NCBI GenBank assembly: GCA_030407315.1
Contig: JALQPE010000649.1
Coordinates: forward strand, 1 to 36,687
Source: Asparagopsis taxiformis
Taxonomy: Eukaryota > Rhodophyta > Florideophyceae > Bonnemaisoniales > Bonnemaisoniaceae
Length of the DNA stretch: 36,687 nt
Direction: 5' to 3'
The notes beneath the pieces were generated by a model. It worked only from the letters and a program-made list of their open reading frames with translations, ran no database searches and was not told where the DNA came from. Every line of letters begins with the position of its first letter. The first letter of the stretch is position 1. Of this stretch, positions 27,809-36,687 are shown piece after piece. A program made the position numbers and the translations under genes.

Positions 27809-30355
27809 ATGGAATGCAAGTATGAAGGGTGCTTCTACTACTGCGTAGATGCTTATGCGCTCGCGCTGCATGAGCGAACGTGTCGCTACCGTTTCAACCC
27901 CTCTCCCCAACATTTCAACAACGCTCGTGTCCCTGCCGTCACCCATGAGCCTGCTCGAAACGGCGACCATGATTCCCCGCAACCCAGCTCCCCAGACCCA
28001 GAATCTGGTCGTGCTTCCTCCAGCGACTCACCCTGTGACGCTCCACTGCCACCAGCCTCAACACCCTCCCGCGCAGACCTCCTCGTGCAATCCCTCGCCG
28101 CCAGTCTCACAACCCTCGAGTACAAGGCCGGCGCTGGCCGCGTGAGCGAAGTCATCACCATCCTACAAGACCCCGCATTCTCCCTAGAAAAGTTCAACAG
28201 CACCGTTCGCACCGTAGAAGAATGTCGCCACGTTACCGCTTCCATGGTCGAAACACATTTCCGCACCGAAGGTTACAAGAGCCACATCGTTCCAGACAAA
28301 ACTGGTAAGTACTCGGCACAGCTGTACCTCCGCGACCCAGTCGACATGCTCCGCAGGCAGTTAGCACTGGCTAACGACCAAAATACTCTCTTCCACCCCT
28401 CCCCACAGACCGCCCCAGACGGCACCGCAATATTTTCTCATCCCCTACACACAGAACTGGCGAAAACGCTGCACCAGGTTACTAGACAGCGCGTGCAGCT
28501 CTCGGAAGATCCACAGGTCGTATGGGCAGAGGAAAATGATCCCACCGCTTCCTCCTTTGCCGGCCTCCTCCAAGTGTACTCCGACAAGAGCAGCACAAGC
28601 CTCAAGAGCTCCGCAATCGTCGCATACCCCATACACGTCACACTGCTCAACTTCTCCGCCCCCCTCCGTCGCCACTGCATCCGTACCGGCCTCACCATCG
28701 TCGGGTATCTTCCGTACATTGTTAACCCTTCGTCCAACGCCTTGTTCGGTGATGAAATGCCGACAACCTCTAGTTCTGCTAGTCGCGCTCGCAAAATTGA
28801 TATTCTTCATAAAGCACTCGAAAAAGTGTTTTCGTCCCTATCCACCGCGTTCTCTTCCGGGTTCCCCTGCACAGACTCCACTGCAACTGCCCGCCAATGC
28901 TTTCCCATCCTAGCCAATTATTGCTGCGACTTTCCAGAGGCCAAAGAGCTGTCATGCACTCGCAACAGCACTACCACCACACATCCCTGCCACCGCTGCT
29001 ACATCCCCGCCACTCAACTTGAATCTAGCGCGCCACACCAGCCCCGCTCCCTCGATGATACACGCTCTGCACGCCAAGAGAGCGCTCAGGAGCATACAAC
29101 TGCTCTGCTCGAAGCTCTCTCCCTCCTCGAACAACACTCTGTCCTCGAATCGACCGCTCTTTTACCCACCAACAGTCCCCTAGACCCGTACAACATTTTC
29201 TCCTTCGAGCCTCTGCACAATCTCCACCTCGGCATCTCAAAGCTCATCAAACAGTGCATTGTGCACCGCCTCAGCTCCCCAGACCTCACCACCACCACTG
29301 GCTCCCATTCCGGGACACCTCGCACCTTCAAGAAGGTGAAAAAATCCATCCTCGCCGGCTCAAACAGCATTCCGTCCGCTATCGAACGCGACTACTACAT
29401 CACCGGTCTTCATGTCGACTTCTCCAAGGGTGAGAAGGGCACCAATTTGAACGGCCTCTTCACGGAGGACGGCATACGCGGCATGCTCGCAGCCAAAGAC
29501 TATCACCATGTCGACATGGTGTTCCCTTTCATCGCAGCATTCATTGACACATGCTGTGACGAAGTAGATACAGCCCCCCTCACTTCCATCTGCACGCAAT
29601 ACTCTGACCTCGTCGCATGGGTCATGAAACGCGGTCGCATCAAGCACTGGACTGCCGCCGAACTAGAAAGCCTCCAAAACTCCATTTCCTATTTCAAACA
29701 ATCAATGCTCTCCACCCTCGGCCCATTCCACACCACAGGTCTCAAAACTTTCAAGTTCCATCTTCTAGACCATCTTCCCGGTGACTTGCAGAGATATGGC
29801 GCCCTGGAACACATTGATGCAGGCCCCTACGAACACTCCCATCTTCTGTTCAAACAGAGTTATAGGAAAACCTCTCGAAGGCGCTCCACAGCCATGGAAG
29901 AGACTATTCGCCACATGGAATTCTCCTTGGCCACTCCAACTGGTCACACCCCATCGAACACATTGGGAAACGCACGCATAATATCGCCCACAGACGGTGC
30001 AGTACTCGTTCGCGACGGATTCACCGTTGCACTGCACGACTTTGCCTCCCTGCTGCCCGATGCAACCCTCCTCGTTGCAGATATCGACGGACAGCCCGAT
30101 CCTGCCACTCTTTTGCCTCTGCATAACTCCTCGTTCCCGTCTGGCACCATAACGCTATTCCAGCAACTCGGTGACACAGCTGCACAAGCGTTCCTCACCC
30201 TCGCTAGACTGCGCGCCACGGCAGAAGGCCCACCAATACATGACATGGACATTTCCGTCACCGTGGTAAAGTCCGCCTACGTCATGGGAGGGTACGTCCC
30301 AGATGCCGACGACTTTGACCCGCACAGTGGCATGCTTCGCCCCACAAACGTGTAG
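27809..30355 (+). CDS. Plavaka/CACTA-like DDE transposase
   Basis: 848 residues from the ATG at 27809. The N-terminus has a Cys-x4-Cys...His-x3-Cys finger (CKYEGC ... ALHERTC) typical of transposon DNA binding. After a Ser/Pro-rich linker, LLQVYSDKSSTSL, AYPIHVTLLNFSAPLRR and GYLPYIV (residues about 253-310) match the SDKT...YP...R...GYLP core of Plavaka-group CMC/CACTA elements and give the first acidic residue (about Asp257). A Cys/His segment (THPCHRCYIPA) and FEPLHNLHLGISK (about residue 465) follow the family's D-x-LH-x-x-x-G pattern, though Glu replaces the expected Asp. KTFKFHLLDHL and GPYEHSHLLFKQSYRKTSRR (about residues 650-690) give the last acidic site. The frame ends at TAG, yet similarity continues beyond it, so the copy may be truncated by a nonsense change. 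It faces the coiled-coil ORF. Confidence 0.72.
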   Translation: MECKYEGCFYYCVDAYALALHERTCRYRFNPSPQHFNNARVPAVTHEPARNGDHDSPQPSSPDPESGRASSSDSPCDAPLPPASTPSRADLLVQSLAASLTTLEYKAGAGRVSEVITILQDPAFSLEKFNSTVRTVEECRHVTASMVETHFRTEGYKSHIVPDKTGKYSAQLYLRDPVDMLRRQLALANDQNTLFHPSPQTAPDGTAIFSHPLHTELAKTLHQVTRQRVQLSEDPQVVWAEENDPTASSFAGLLQVYSDKSSTSLKSSAIVAYPIHVTLLNFSAPLRRHCIRTGLTIVGYLPYIVNPSSNALFGDEMPTTSSSASRARKIDILHKALEKVFSSLSTAFSSGFPCTDSTATARQCFPILANYCCDFPEAKELSCTRNSTTTTHPCHRCYIPATQLESSAPHQPRSLDDTRSARQESAQEHTTALLEALSLLEQHSVLESTALLPTNSPLDPYNIFSFEPLHNLHLGISKLIKQCIVHRLSSPDLTTTTGSHSGTPRTFKKVKKSILAGSNSIPSAIERDYYITGLHVDFSKGEKGTNLNGLFTEDGIRGMLAAKDYHHVDMVFPFIAAFIDTCCDEVDTAPLTSICTQYSDLVAWVMKRGRIKHWTAAELESLQNSISYFKQSMLSTLGPFHTTGLKTFKFHLLDHLPGDLQRYGALEHIDAGPYEHSHLLFKQSYRKTSRRRSTAMEETIRHMEFSLATPTGHTPSNTLGNARIISPTDGAVLVRDGFTVALHDFASLLPDATLLVADIDGQPDPATLLPLHNSSFPSGTITLFQQLGDTAAQAFLTLARLRATAEGPPIHDMDISVTVVKSAYVMGGYVPDADDFDPHSGMLRPTNV

Positions 30356-30700
30356 AGGCACAAGCAGCAGCGCGTCTTTGCAACTTCATCATTCGGCCCC
30401 GCAAAGAGATCGCAGTACTCCTTTGTCGTCATCTCCGGAACTGCGATGACTACAGAACCATATGGGTAGGGCGCGTCCTGGCACTGGTACGCCTGCAGTC
30501 TCCAAACCTGTTTCAACCTGTAGAACTCGCTTTCGTTCAGTATATGACCTGCTTTGCCCCAAAACCGCTGTGGAAAAATCACTTGGGTGCATTTGTTTAA
30601 AGTGGTCCACATGGGACCCGGACAACGGATCCGTTGACAGCAATGACACTGCATCCCACAGTGCAGGTGGTCCTTGGTTGACCTCATTCCTGCATCTACT
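30356..30700 (+). pseudogene. C-terminal extension of the transposase, past the stop and frame-shifted
   Basis: In the same frame immediately after TAG, the sequence reads QQRVFATSSFGPAKRSQYSF and VVISGTAMTTEPYG. After a one-base shift near 30464 it reads GRVLALVRLQ and PVELAFVQYMTCFAPKPLW. After another shift near 30590 it reads KWSTWDPDNGSVDSN. Plavaka-type transposases end with just such a Val-Leu-x-Leu-x-Arg...AxVQY region, so the ancestral protein was about 100 residues longer. Confidence 0.5.
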
Positions 30701-31150
30701 ATATCTGGCACCGTGCACATCGTACGAAGTAACTTTCCAGTCAAGCCATTTACGAAACAAATGCACTGGTCGGACCACCGTTTCTATCTCAACCGCTTCT
30801 ACACCAACACTGATTACCAGTTCACAGATGATAATGAAGAAGAATAAATCTAAATCGCAGCACTCTATTGATAATGTACTACATGATAAGCCTTCTAGTC
30901 AACGTCACATTTACTGCACTAATTTCAACCATCCTCCATTGCGCCAAAACTGTTATCAGCAGTTGCTGCATGGCGCCGCTCCATGCCCCCATACTGTGGG
31001 CATTGATTTCTACATTCAGGTTTGCACTCAGGTGTCCAGCATATGGGTCAACGACGAAAAGTTCTGCGCCAATTAGTCCTTGCGCAATCACACAATCCAT
31101 TACAGCACCGAGGTTTGACGTAATATGCGATTGAATCCAATCCTCGGACA
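30701..31150. other. Gap between converging mobile-element ORFs
   Basis: About 450 bp between the transposase tail and the end of the coiled-coil ORF. Only short open frames lacking motifs are seen. It is probably the 3' flanks of both transcripts. Confidence 0.4.
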
Positions 31151-33207
31151 CTAGAACAAGTGATGAGCAGCGTTTACATCATCAACGACATGAACAATTC
31201 CAGACCCCTCTCCGCTTTGCCACACTTCAACAGCCTCTCTCGTCACAGTACGGCTTGCAAACACATGCCGTGACTGTGCACTAGTCCGCTGTTCGCTCTC
31301 GACAACGTCCGTTTCTTCCCTTGCTTGCGAGCCTTGGAGAAAAGACATGCAGTACACCACCATACCAACTAATTGCTGAAAAGCTACCCCCACATATTGA
31401 CTGTACCGCCTTGTAAACTCCTTCTGCCGTGCACCTCCTTTCCCCTTCGGTTCATCCAAACACTCCACAGTAGTCACTAGCCAAGCATCCAGGCGCGCCA
31501 GCGTTAGTATGCTCGTCTCTATGTCCATTACTTGTTCTGGTCGTATCGAATACCCCCTGAAGATGTCCAGCACATTCACAGCTACTCGGTTGTTAAACCA
31601 TGCATCACCATTCACTTCCATTTCGAAGCTGTCAGGAACCATGCCTTTGCTGTATCGCAGCTCTGAGAACGGTGCCGTTCGCCACCTCCCCATATCCAAA
31701 TCACCGTTGCTTTCCCGTTTCAAAAGCTTCTCAGACGCTTCGCGCTTTTGATCCTCTCGCTCGTCCATCTCAGCTCGCGTCGTCAGCATCGTGCATCTAG
31801 ACATTAATTTCGTGTACCCCAGCGAACCGAACAATCTGTCCCTCGCATTACGCTTCCGTGCACTCATCACGTCGGACAGTTTCTGCGTCACCTTCACTTT
31901 CAATGCCTTGCTCCCCGCCACAGCCTCTTGACAGCACACACGCTGCTCCTCATCGGAAAACACATCACACCACGGACTTTGACGCAGTACGTGTCGCACC
32001 AAGTCATTCAGCAGATCACTCTCGTCTCTGTACGAAGGTGTATACCACTGCAGATTCTTGATGATATAGCCCGGAGGGGTAGCAATATATCCTACACCGT
32101 TTTCGCTCCAAAGTGTCCCTTCTACCGGCTCTACCTCGATGGTACGTCCAGTCCAACGTCTCTGCGTTTGTTCCGCTATAGGGTCCAGCTCCATAGTCTC
32201 GTTCTTGCACCACTTTGTCAGGTTTTCCTCAACCGCCCTAAGAACTCCAAGGTATTTCACAGGAATGGCTTTCTGTATTTTCGACTTACCGCCACCGTGA
32301 TCACTGATTCTACCTGTTCTCGCAATTGCAGTAAGGCTGGCATTTTCCGCCTGCAGAGTCTTCACCTTAGCCTCCAACGCAACTATCTCCGTGGTGAGCG
32401 CCTTGTTTGCTATGTCCTGGCTAAAAACACTTTTTTCCAGCTCCGCGATCTTCTTCTTCTGCGCATTGATGCGACTCGCCATTAAATCGATGGATTCCGG
32501 CGGATGCAACCTCTCTGCCCTCACCGTCCCCCCATCTCCCACGCTATCGGGATTATGATGTCCTCCATCGGCAATAGCCTGACGTCGCGGGGCGTTACGC
32601 GCATATTTGGCACCAATGACAGTCTGTTGTGACGAGGCCCGCACTCCGGCTGCTCTCTCCCCTCAGTACCACCTGACCGCCGATGATAGTTGGCATCCTG
32701 TGAACGTTGCTCAGAAACAACATCCCTTGCCGCTATCCTCGGGTCCCTGACTGCATTACCTGCTGGGGCTGATGTACTCGGCATAGTTGGCGCAGTGGGG
32801 GTCACAGCCTCCAGTGTCTCGCGAACCCCCGGCTGGGACTCCGTCTGCAGCACCTCCGCATCTGCCAACCCGGGAGGAACTACCTTTGCCATAGCACTCT
32901 GCCGCAATTCCAACATGTTTTGAGCCACTATCATGTCATCATCATGATGTTCACTGTCCCTGCGAGCACGCTTGCCTCGGTCAAGCCCCATCTCTCTCCG
33001 CGCCGTTCCTCCTTCCTCACTTTCTCGCTGCGGATCCCCAGTTCTGCGCCGGTCCGTCTTGCGACTACCGGACCGCGGTTCAATGCTGCCGGTAGGCCCA
33101 GACCGCTTCTTCGCACGGGATTGTCGGGCACTCGATACAGCAGCTGCTGACCGGTTTTTCTGGAGGCCCGGAGGCTTTGGAGCTTTCTTCGCAATACGCG
33201 GCGGCAT
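31151..33207 (-). CDS. Unknown basic, coiled-coil ORF, probable transposon accessory protein
   Basis: Two overlapping frames appear to form one protein of about 680 residues. Frame 1 (ATG at 33207) starts MPPRIAKKAPKPPG and is highly basic (SRAKKRSG, SRKTDRRRTGD), then Pro/Thr-rich. Frame 2 (from about 32640 to 31151) has a coiled coil (KKKIAELEKSVFSQDIANKA, TEIVALEAKVKTLQAENASL). A folded part without known domain follows, containing WYTPSYRDESDLLNDLVRHV, SPWCDVFSDEEQRVCCQEA and GDAWFNNRVAVNVLDIFRGY. The frames meet between 32521 and 32644; the change fits one missing base. I do not recognise the family. A basic N-terminus, a coiled coil and convergence with a transposase suggest a DNA-binding accessory ORF, as CACTA elements often encode beside the transposase, but that is inference from position only. 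Confidence 0.5.
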
Positions 33208-33467
33208 AATGAAGCTTCCCGGAAGCGATGGAAGGATTGAGTTGCACGAGATACAAAAAAGATTGCTGTATAGTGTCGGTAACCACAACGGTCTGCGATG
33301 AACGTTCAGGTCAGGTCAAGTACCGGAGAATACGCCAACAGCCCAGATTGTATACGGTAGGCAGTCATCAACAGTATTTAATGAGGTACAATTACAGCTG
33401 TCGAGCTAGGCCGCGAGCACCCCTATGTCCGGAAGACGTCCTGATTTGAATTAAAATTTGGGCTATT

Positions 33468-33500
33468 CTCAAAAACATGCACATGTGAACATGTTTTGAG
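33468..33500. repeat. 33-bp inverted repeat
   Basis: CTCAAAAACATG and CATGTTTTGAG pair with one bulged base around a CACATGTGAA loop that is itself nearly palindromic. Confidence 0.7.
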
Positions 33501-33507
33501 ATGGGGG

Positions 33508-33523
33508 TGTGCCGTACGGCACA
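33508..33523. repeat. Perfect 16-bp palindrome
   Basis: TGTGCCGTACGGCACA is self-complementary throughout, only 7 bp from the preceding inverted repeat. Confidence 0.75.
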
Positions 33524-33862
33524 ATCGACCCGCTGAAATCGATGTTTTTGCAATATTTTTTTCTGCCCTGAATTGTAGAATTTCTGGGCTGGACAGCAAT
33601 GCAACTGAGCTGGACATCCACCGGGCGTCCATTTCAACTTGGTCTTGTATTTGCATCTGCACGCATAACAGCAACAAGCAGTCAGGTTCACTGCTCGGAC
33701 GAAGTGCACCTAGAGTGTGAACGATTGGTTTTTGACAGGCGAGTACTGCCGAATAGGTTTCACCCTGGACTAATGGTGGCTGGACATGCTGCATTATATG
33801 ATATACTTCAACTCTGGAACGTAGCTTTATTTGTAGTCGAAATGAAAACATCTTTCGTGACC

Positions 33863-36687
33863 CTAATTCCATGCTCTAAACGCTGTCCCATAATGAACGT
33901 AGAGCTCCTGCCCCGGACGGATATCGCGGATTGCACGTACTACAATGATCTTCGGATTTTCTAGGTCCTTCGCCTTGAGCTTCTTCCCCGTCGAACCGCT
34001 GCTGTAGTTCTCGACAAACTCGACGTTGGCCATCCGCCTGGTGTCTTCCGCCGGAGTGTCCTCACCTCGCAAATACCGCGGGTCGTTGATGAACTGCGCC
34101 GAACAGAACGGAGCCGGAACAATCCAAATTGGATGCTCGATGTTTTCGTCGTCCTCCGCTGTTGCATACAGCTTGATGGCATACATCAAGAATGTTTCCT
34201 TCGTTATCGCCATGTGACCCTCTCCGTACGCGAACCTCATCGACTCCTTGCTCATATCAGAGTACACAACAGTTCCGTAGTATGCACATACTTCGTCACC
34301 AACATTAAATGTCTGTTCAGCGAAGAGCCCTCTTCCTGCATTTGGATGCTTAATCAGCGATGGTCGAACGCTCAATTTTTTCGCAACACAATCGTGTGCC
34401 CGCATCACGCGAGGGTTTTCAGTTTGCAACCAGCGGCGCAGGGAAGGTGGCCAATAATGTACCGGTTTTTCCATGTGCTCGCGCGACGCAATCGACTCTG
34501 GGCACAGCTGCCAGAGGTACTGCCGAATATATTTCGGGAACCTCTGGTACAGGGGAAGGCCAGGTGGGGGTTCGATGATCCTGCGTTCCCTCTGCGTACG
34601 CATCGTGACAGAGGGGGACGCCAAGAACTTCTCAGCACTCTGTTTCGCTTCTGTCGTGACCCTCATGTCAGTGTTGTTTGAAAGAATTACACGTGACATG
34701 ACTGCACACAGCTTTGGAAGCGATCGTGCCACACACAATTTGTCCATGTCACTCCGACGAAAACACGGTGCTCAGGCAAGCTCATAGCTGCTTTTCCCGT
34801 TGCGAAAGTGCCAGAGAATGGATCGACAACAATATCACCAGGCTGTGAATGCTGGCTGATCAACTCCATCATGAGAGCGACGCTCTTCTGCTCTGCACGA
34901 ACTCTGACCGTAGCACCGGTTGTGCTCCTTGTTCGCCACACCATCTCATTCGAATCGATGGCGGGCATATTGATGGTGACGTTGCACCACGCCGGGTACG
35001 TGCCGTCCATGTATCCGTGGTTCCTATAGGCCACCATCTCGCTTCCAGTCTTGAACGGAACACCTCGCTTCCAGAAGTGGATAGCGACCTCTGCCATGTT
35101 CATGCGTTGGTACCTCTTCCGCCCCGGCATTTGATAGAGGTGCCCAGGTAGTCGGACAAACAACAGAGGTACCTCGTCAACGAAGAAAACTGAATTCCGA
35201 ACGACGTCCTCCTCCTCCTCGTCCTCCTCCTCATCCGCACTTTCTTCGCCACTGTGCTGCGATGCTTCGGAGTCCGAATTCATGGACGTAACCTCTTCTT
35301 CATCCGACCCGTCATCACTGGCAGCAGCATCGGTTGGGCCTTCTGACTGCGGTCCTTTGTACGTTTCCAAGTAATGGAACCATTCGTAGAACTGCAAAAC
35401 GGAGCAGAACACGATGCCGTGGCCACCGGGGCGCAACAGCTCGTCAAACACTTCGATGCTAGCCTGCATATCTTCTGCAGTTAGCCTGTCGTACGAAGAG
35501 TTGGAATCGTTCCTCTTACGACGAACATTGTAGGGCGGATCAGTCAGAATGAGCTGAACGTTGCCCGTGATGGGCACGTGTTCTCGGCTCTCGTCGGCAC
35601 TGACCAAATCTTCGAAAGGGACGTCGTACACCCGGCAATACTGACTCATTTTCGAAAGAAAGTCCTTTGCGAGAGCCTGCCCTTCACTTTCCTGCTCTTC
35701 TGTCGCATGGGGTGACGGTGACGGGGGAGAGACGGCCCTTGGGCAGTAAGACTGGTCCTCCCAGGTCCAAGTTGAAGCCTGGTTGTGTGTCTTGTCGACG
35801 GAACCAAACCTCTCCCTCCTGTGTTTGCGACGAGTGGGAGTCATCAACCGGCTTGGGGACCTTTTCTGCGTCCGCGGCTTGTGGTGCCGGGCGGAGGACA
35901 GCCATAACGTCTTCGTCGAGGGTGTCAAAGTACGCTGGCAGCTTGTCCGGATTTCCGCTTGACAAGTATATTTCCAGCGCCCCCCAGCGGTCGGACTCCG
36001 GCCAGGTGTACAGGTCCGGGTTGACGATAAGAAACTGCAACCGGTCGAAGAACTTCCTCACAAGGTCCCTAAATGCACTGTGCTGCGCACTGGTTCTTGT
36101 CTCTACTTTTCCACCATATCCATCAGGATGAGATAGGGGAGCTTTGTCGTGGTAGAGATCTAGCTTCTGCTCCATCGGTGCGAATAGACCTTCATCGAGC
36201 ACGTCAAACCAATGCTCACTGCTGTCGAAAATGATGTACGGCGCCATCAACTCTTCGAAGCTGGAAAACTTTGCGGCGAAGGCCACATCGGTCCAAGCAT
36301 GGTATAAAACTTGAACCACGTAACAAGCTCGATTAGTGCTTTTCCGATGGGCTGGGACGCGTGCGGCTTCGTTCCCCTCTTCGGCCGCGTCGCCTATTCG
36401 GCGACGCGGCAGGTTTTGTTGTGATTTCGGATGATAGACAACGCTTGGAAATACATCAATACCTCGAACGTTTCCGGTGGAGCAAGAACGAAGGCGCTTG
36501 GTTCCCCGCGCTGCGGCGCCTGTAGTGGCGAAGGAAGCATGTTACATCCAATAAGGAAGGTCTGCGGCACGATCCCAGAAAGGATGCAGTGCTCAACCCA
36601 TTGCCCGATACGCTCATCCTGTCTTGAAAACTCGGCAATCGGTAATGCCAGACGAACAATCTGCTTGGCTCGCTCAACGTTCATCTC
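33863..36687 (-). CDS. DPPY-type DNA methyltransferase fused or overlapping with a SET domain (partial)
   Basis: This runs off the right edge. Exons may be 36684-36463, 36376-35810 and 35751 onward. The first two segments are unrecognised (EERIGQWVE-like; GALEIYLSSGNPDKLPAYF). Next comes a beta-class methyltransferase: LILTDPPYNV (motif IV, typical of N6-adenine enzymes), RPGGHGIVFCSVLQFYEW, an acidic Glu/Asp insert, then PGDIVVDPFSGTFATGKAAM (motif I). Its frame stops at 34687. The next frame, with an ATG at 34747, supplies the expected methyltransferase end SDMDKLCVARSLPKLC and leads into a SET domain: NAGRGLFAEQTFNVGDEVCA, QFINDPRY in place of the usual NHS-C, and IRPGQELYVHYG. I infer one protein with a one-base break near 34750. 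Alternatives are two overlapping genes or programmed frameshifting. Activities would be DNA adenine and histone lysine methylation. Confidence 0.72.
35752..35809 (-). other. Possible intron in the methyltransferase-SET gene (58 nt)
   Basis: GTTTGGTTCC donor and GGGAGGACCAG acceptor, phase 0. Removal joins Gln-Glu-Gly-Glu to Ser-Tyr-Cys-Pro and brings the upstream region into the methyltransferase frame. Its length matches other introns in this window. Confidence 0.5.
36377..36462 (-). other. Possible intron in the methyltransferase-SET gene (86 nt)
   Basis: GTATTGATG donor and GCCGAAGAG acceptor. It removes the TAG at about 36395 and joins two open frames in phase 0. A one-base deletion would explain the frame change equally well. 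It contains an 11-bp-stem hairpin (GCCGCGTCGCC / GGCGACGCGGC). Confidence 0.4.

Larger units (their letters stand above)
33208..33862. other. Intergenic region with palindromes, transposon / methyltransferase-SET gene
   Basis: About 650 bp upstream of the coiled-coil ORF and downstream of the SET gene. It holds two adjacent inverted structures (33468-33500 and 33508-33523). No supportable gene was seen. Confidence 0.5.

Noticed and set aside
30277..30744. 155-residue minus-strand ORF overlapping the transposase end
   Set aside because: The plus strand of the same stretch carries the expected transposase C-terminal region, so this is the shadow.
30462..31076. 204-residue plus-strand ORF
   Set aside because: Only its WSTWDPDNGS part seems to be transposase remnant; the rest has no coding signature and changes frame relative to it.
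27250..33800. Terminal inverted repeats of the transposon, e.g. GGATGTCAGCT near 27647 against GGATGTCCAGCT near 33610
   Set aside because: The match is about 11 bases with a gap and is not at a plausible element end; probably chance.
1..36687. tRNA or rRNA genes
   Set aside because: I scanned for box B-like GGTTCGA and cloverleaf context and for rRNA-like stretches and found none convincing.

Overview
The window is nuclear DNA of a plastid-bearing eukaryote. It has short GT-AG introns (56-114 nt), a two-domain cyanobacterial-type IspG and a MutS2 with N-terminal leaders that look like plastid targeting, a nuclear-encoded mitochondrial ribosomal protein L2, LSM6, a DP transcription factor, a SHAQKYF-type MYB, and an eroded membrane sulfotransferase. 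Housekeeping genes next to dense mobile DNA suggest a red alga, perhaps a florideophyte. That assignment is inference and I hold it at about 0.6.

Layout. At 0.5-1.4 kb is a frame-broken sulfotransferase. From 7.24 kb down to 1.55 kb (minus strand) lies the most striking gene: five tandem bestrophin-like channel modules. Modules 1-3 are cleanly open across two introns; modules 4-5 are recognisable but carry several single-base frame breaks. From 7.6 to 22.3 kb is a compact housekeeping block: COG3-like Golgi tether subunit (+), DP (-), IspG (-) and MutS2 (+) sharing a 333-bp divergent promoter, an unknown 290-residue protein (-), LSM6 (-) and organellar TsaD (+) sharing a 122-bp divergent promoter, a MYB protein (+) and mitochondrial uL2 (-).

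From about 22.3 kb rightward the sequence is mobile and repetitive. It holds a broken ORF with a papain-like Cys/His signature, a truncated Ty1/copia RNase H region, inverted repeats, a 43-bp tandem array, a 24-bp array, a 580-bp higher-order repeat and a 126-bp near-perfect palindrome. A Plavaka/CACTA-like transposase (+) follows, facing a coiled-coil ORF (-). At the right edge (-) is a gene joining a DPPY-type DNA methyltransferase to a SET-domain lysine methyltransferase, possibly cargo of, or a neighbour to, the transposon.

Many disrupted ORFs, including the otherwise conserved mutS2, break by what looks like one missing base. This could be decay or assembly error, so the pseudogene calls are provisional. 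The best candidates for something undescribed are the five-module bestrophin, whose module number equals the known bestrophin pentamer, and the DNA-methyltransferase/SET fusion beside a transposase.
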